From an uncultured Anaerotignum sp. (GTDB taxonomy: Bacteria > Bacillota > Clostridia > Lachnospirales > Anaerotignaceae), in the NCBI RefSeq assembly GCF_934277605.1, contig NZ_CAKQVD010000072.1, positions 1-8,356 on the forward strand: 8,356 nt of DNA. The letters are read 5' to 3'. Shown piece after piece: positions 6,566-8,356 of the stretch. The translations under genes were made by a program, and so were the position numbers. The notes beneath the pieces were generated by a model that was given only the letters and a program-made list of their open reading frames with translations, was not told where the DNA came from and did no database searches. Each line of letters opens with the position of its first letter. Position 1 is the first letter of the stretch.

Positions 6566-7498
6566 TTAGTTCATTGCCTTTGCAACCTCTTCCGCGAAGT
6601 TTTCATCCTTCTTTTCCATGCCTTCGCCTGTTTCAAAACGAACATATCTTGTGATTTCGATAGGTGCGCCAACTACCTTTGCAACGGAATCAATGTACTG
6701 CTTAACAGTCATATCTGTATCCTTTACATAGGGCTGTTCTACCAGACAGAATTCCTTCAGTTCCTTTTTCAGTCTGCCTTCAATCATCTTAGCAATAATG
6801 TTTTCGGGCTTCTTCGCATTCTTAGGATCGTTCTTAGCCTGTACTGTCAGAATTTCTGTTTCCTTTTCAATGAAATCAGCGGGAACATCGTTTTCTGTTG
6901 TGAACTTAGGGTTCAGCGCTGCAATCTGCATAGCAATGTTCTTGCCCAGTTCAACCAGCTCTTCTGCTTCATTTGCGCAAGCCAGCTCAATCAGAACGCC
7001 GATTCTGCCGCCGCCGTGGATATAGGAAACCAATTTGCCTGCCTGTGCTTTTTCAAATTTTTCAAAACGTCTGATGTTCAGGTTTTCGCCGATAACAGCT
7101 ACCTGCTGAGACAGAGCTTCTTTTACTGTGAACTGAGGATCCAAAGCCCATTTTTCTTCAAAGAATGCATCCATATCTGCTGCTGTTGTTTCGGAAGCCT
7201 GTTTCGCAACTGCTGCAACATAATCTCTGAACACCTGGTTCTTTGCAACGAAGTCTGTTTCGGAGTTTACTTCTACGATTGCACCAACCTTGTTGTCATC
7301 GCTCAGATATACTGCAACCATACCTTCGGATGCGATACGGCCTGCTTTTTTCGCAGATGCAGCCAGACCCTTTTCTCTCAAAAGCTCTACTGCCTTTTCC
7401 ATGTTGCCGTCAGCCTCTGTCAGAGCCTTTTTGCAATCCATCATACCTGCGCCTGTCATTTCTCTCAGTTCTTTTACCATACCTGCTGTAATAGCCAT
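6566..7498 (-). CDS. tsf: Translation elongation factor Ts (EF-Ts)
   Basis: Guanine-nucleotide exchange factor that reloads EF-Tu with GTP during elongation. The 310-residue protein begins with the UBA-like EF-Tu-binding domain containing signature 1, LREMTGAGMMDCKKAL (11-26). It then has signature 2, EVNSETDFVAK (76-86), whose Thr-Asp-Phe-Val contacts the EF-Tu magnesium site in homologues. YIHGGGRIGVLIEL (159-172) belongs to the core dimerisation-type domain. It is somewhat longer than the E. coli and Bacillus proteins, apparently from extra residues in the core around 100-130 and 210-260, which I believe is common in Clostridia. The ATG has AGGAGGG about eight bases upstream. Intrinsic terminators lie on both sides, so its transcript level can be set apart from rpsB and pyrH. 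Confidence 0.98.
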   Translation of the reverse strand: MAITAGMVKELREMTGAGMMDCKKALTEADGNMEKAVELLREKGLAASAKKAGRIASEGMVAVYLSDDNKVGAIVEVNSETDFVAKNQVFRDYVAAVAKQASETTAADMDAFFEEKWALDPQFTVKEALSQQVAVIGENLNIRRFEKFEKAQAGKLVSYIHGGGRIGVLIELACANEAEELVELGKNIAMQIAALNPKFTTENDVPADFIEKETEILTVQAKNDPKNAKKPENIIAKMIEGRLKKELKEFCLVEQPYVKDTDMTVKQYIDSVAKVVGAPIEITRYVRFETGEGMEKKDENFAEEVAKAMN

Positions 7499-7529
7499 GT
7501 TAAATTCCCTCCTATAATCCTATGTTCAT

Positions 7530-7562
7530 AGCTTCTCATGCAAAGCCGCATGAAAAACAGCT
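7530..7562 (-). other. Hairpin in the tsf leader
   Basis: On the minus strand TTTCATGC and GCATGAGA pair (eight pairs, one U-G) around a GGCTTT loop. A flanking AGCT/AGCT pair extends the stem beyond a three-base bulge. It lies between the rpsB terminator and the tsf ribosome binding site and has no U-run, so it is not a terminator. It may stabilise the tsf message or act as a regulatory leader; no function is shown by the sequence. Confidence 0.4.
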
Positions 7563-7583
7563 TCTTCATTTGATATTTGATAT

Positions 7584-7617
7584 AAAAAGAGCCTCAGCCC
7601 GTTTTAGGCTGAAGCTC
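7584..7617 (-). terminator. Intrinsic terminator between rpsB and tsf
   Basis: On the minus strand GAGCTTCAGCC and GGCTGAGGCTC form an 11-bp stem with one U-G wobble around a seven-base A-rich loop, followed at once by five U. In plus-strand RNA the wobble would be a C-A mismatch, so the structure is oriented with the genes. It starts 20 bp after the rpsB stop. Partial read-through into tsf is likely if tsf lacks its own promoter; I found no convincing one. Confidence 0.85.
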
Positions 7618-7637
7618 GGGCAAATGCCTTTTTCTGA

Positions 7638-8354
7638 TTATTCAGCTTCTACTGTTTCAGCTGTTTCCTGTTCACCCTGTTTGGATTCCAGAACTGCATC
7701 AGCAACCTTGGAAGCAATCAGCTTTACTGCACGGATTGCGTCATCGTTACCGGGAATTACATAATCAATTTCATCGGGATCGCAGTTTGTATCAACGATA
7801 GCAACCGTAGGAATACCCAGTGTGTGTGCTTCCTGAACAGCGATTCTTTCTTTTCTTGTATCAACGATAAACATCATTTCGGGAACCTTTTTCATTTCCT
7901 TGATACCGCCCACGTTTTTCTGCAGCTTTTCCATTTCATGCATCAGCTTTGCAACTTCTTTTTTGGGCAGTACATCAAATGTACCGTCTTCCTGCATTTT
8001 TTCCAGATCCTTCAGTCTGGCAATTCTTGTTTTGATTGTTGTGAAGTTTGTCAGCATACCACCCAACCATCTCTGGTTAACGTAGTACATACCACATCTT
8101 TCAGCTTCTTCACGGATACATTCCTGTGCCTGCTTCTTTGTACCAACAAACAGGATTTCGCCGCCGTCTGCAATGCAGTTGCAGATTGCTGCATAAGCTT
8201 CGTCAACCTTTTTTACTGTTTTCTGCAGGTCGATGATGTAGATACCGTTTCTTTCTGCGAAGATGTATTCTGCCATTTTAGGGTTCCATCTTCTTGTCTG
8301 GTGACCAAAGTGAACACCGGCTTCCAACAACTGCTTCATAGAAATTACGCTCAT
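7638..8354 (-). CDS. rpsB: 30S ribosomal protein S2
   Basis: Small-subunit protein that binds late in 30S assembly at the head-body junction and is needed for S1 or initiation-complex function in many bacteria. The 238-residue protein opens with the classic SVISMKQLLEAGVHFGHQ and RRWNPKM. It carries S2 signature 2 at Pro158-Pro182 (PEMMFIVDTRKER onward) and the VDTNCDPDEIDYVIPGNDD stretch (187-205). A short Glu-rich tail (222-238) ends the protein. The N-terminus matches other Firmicute S2 proteins from the first residue, so the ATG at 8354 is secure. Its ribosome binding site lies beyond the window edge, only two bases away. It is first in the visible cluster and is followed by a terminator. 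Confidence 0.98.
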   Translation of the reverse strand: MSVISMKQLLEAGVHFGHQTRRWNPKMAEYIFAERNGIYIIDLQKTVKKVDEAYAAICNCIADGGEILFVGTKKQAQECIREEAERCGMYYVNQRWLGGMLTNFTTIKTRIARLKDLEKMQEDGTFDVLPKKEVAKLMHEMEKLQKNVGGIKEMKKVPEMMFIVDTRKERIAVQEAHTLGIPTVAIVDTNCDPDEIDYVIPGNDDAIRAVKLIASKVADAVLESKQGEQETAETVEAE

Positions 8355-8356
8355 TT

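Noticed and set aside
7016..7531. A 171-codon plus-strand frame antisense to tsf, very rich in Cys and Phe.
   Set aside because: It is the mirror of the tsf codon pattern and has no recognisable domain.
7517..7545. A possible promoter for tsf: TTTGCA, 16 bp, TAGGAT on the minus strand.
   Set aside because: Transcription would start inside the tsf Shine-Dalgarno sequence, so the element cannot serve tsf.
7569..7583. A tandem repeat of TGATATT/TGATATA downstream of the rpsB terminator.
   Set aside because: Only two short AT-rich copies, not enough to call a repeat array or operator.
1..8356. Search for a novel system, mobile element, CRISPR array, prophage, toxin-antitoxin or RNA gene.
   Set aside because: Nearly all of the window is explained by nine conserved core genes in a known order; the gaps are short and hold only hairpins and ribosome binding sites.

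Overview
The window holds nine complete protein genes, all on the minus strand, and nothing on the plus strand that I would call a gene. Read 5'->3' on the minus strand the order is rpsB, tsf, pyrH, frr, uppS, cdsA, dxr, rseP, ispG. This is a core block well known in Firmicutes. The block, the strong AGGAGG-type ribosome binding sites, the short gaps and a moderately low G+C by eye fit an anaerobic member of the Clostridia (Lachnospiraceae-like). The presence of MEP-pathway genes fits as well. I would not name a genus.

Region by region (plus-strand coordinates): rpsB (7638-8354) is followed by a strong intrinsic terminator and a leader hairpin before tsf (6566-7498). A second strong terminator and a weak candidate promoter lie in the 178-bp gap before pyrH (5683-6387). 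frr (5089-5646) follows after 36 bp. A GC-rich hairpin with a UUCG loop fills the 60-bp gap before uppS (4282-5028). uppS, cdsA (3461-4270), dxr (2297-3442) and rseP (1196-2287) are tightly packed, with gaps of 9 to 18 bp. A perfect 10-bp hairpin separates rseP from ispG (94-1143). The last 93 bp hold no gene I can support.

The products form two functional sets. The first is translation and nucleotide supply: ribosomal protein S2, EF-Ts, UMP kinase and ribosome recycling factor. The second is isoprenoid and envelope biogenesis. Dxr and IspG are MEP-pathway enzymes that supply isoprenyl units; UppS turns these into undecaprenyl diphosphate, the cell-wall lipid carrier. CdsA makes CDP-diacylglycerol for phospholipids, and RseP is an intramembrane protease. 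In this block the gaps longer than 50 bp carry hairpins and the shorter ones do not, which suggests that transcript levels are stepped down or separately stabilised along the cluster.

I found no mobile element, CRISPR array, tRNA/rRNA gene, defence module or evidence of a new biological system. This is an ordinary housekeeping region. Its most notable details are the unclear start codon of rseP and the series of intergenic hairpins.
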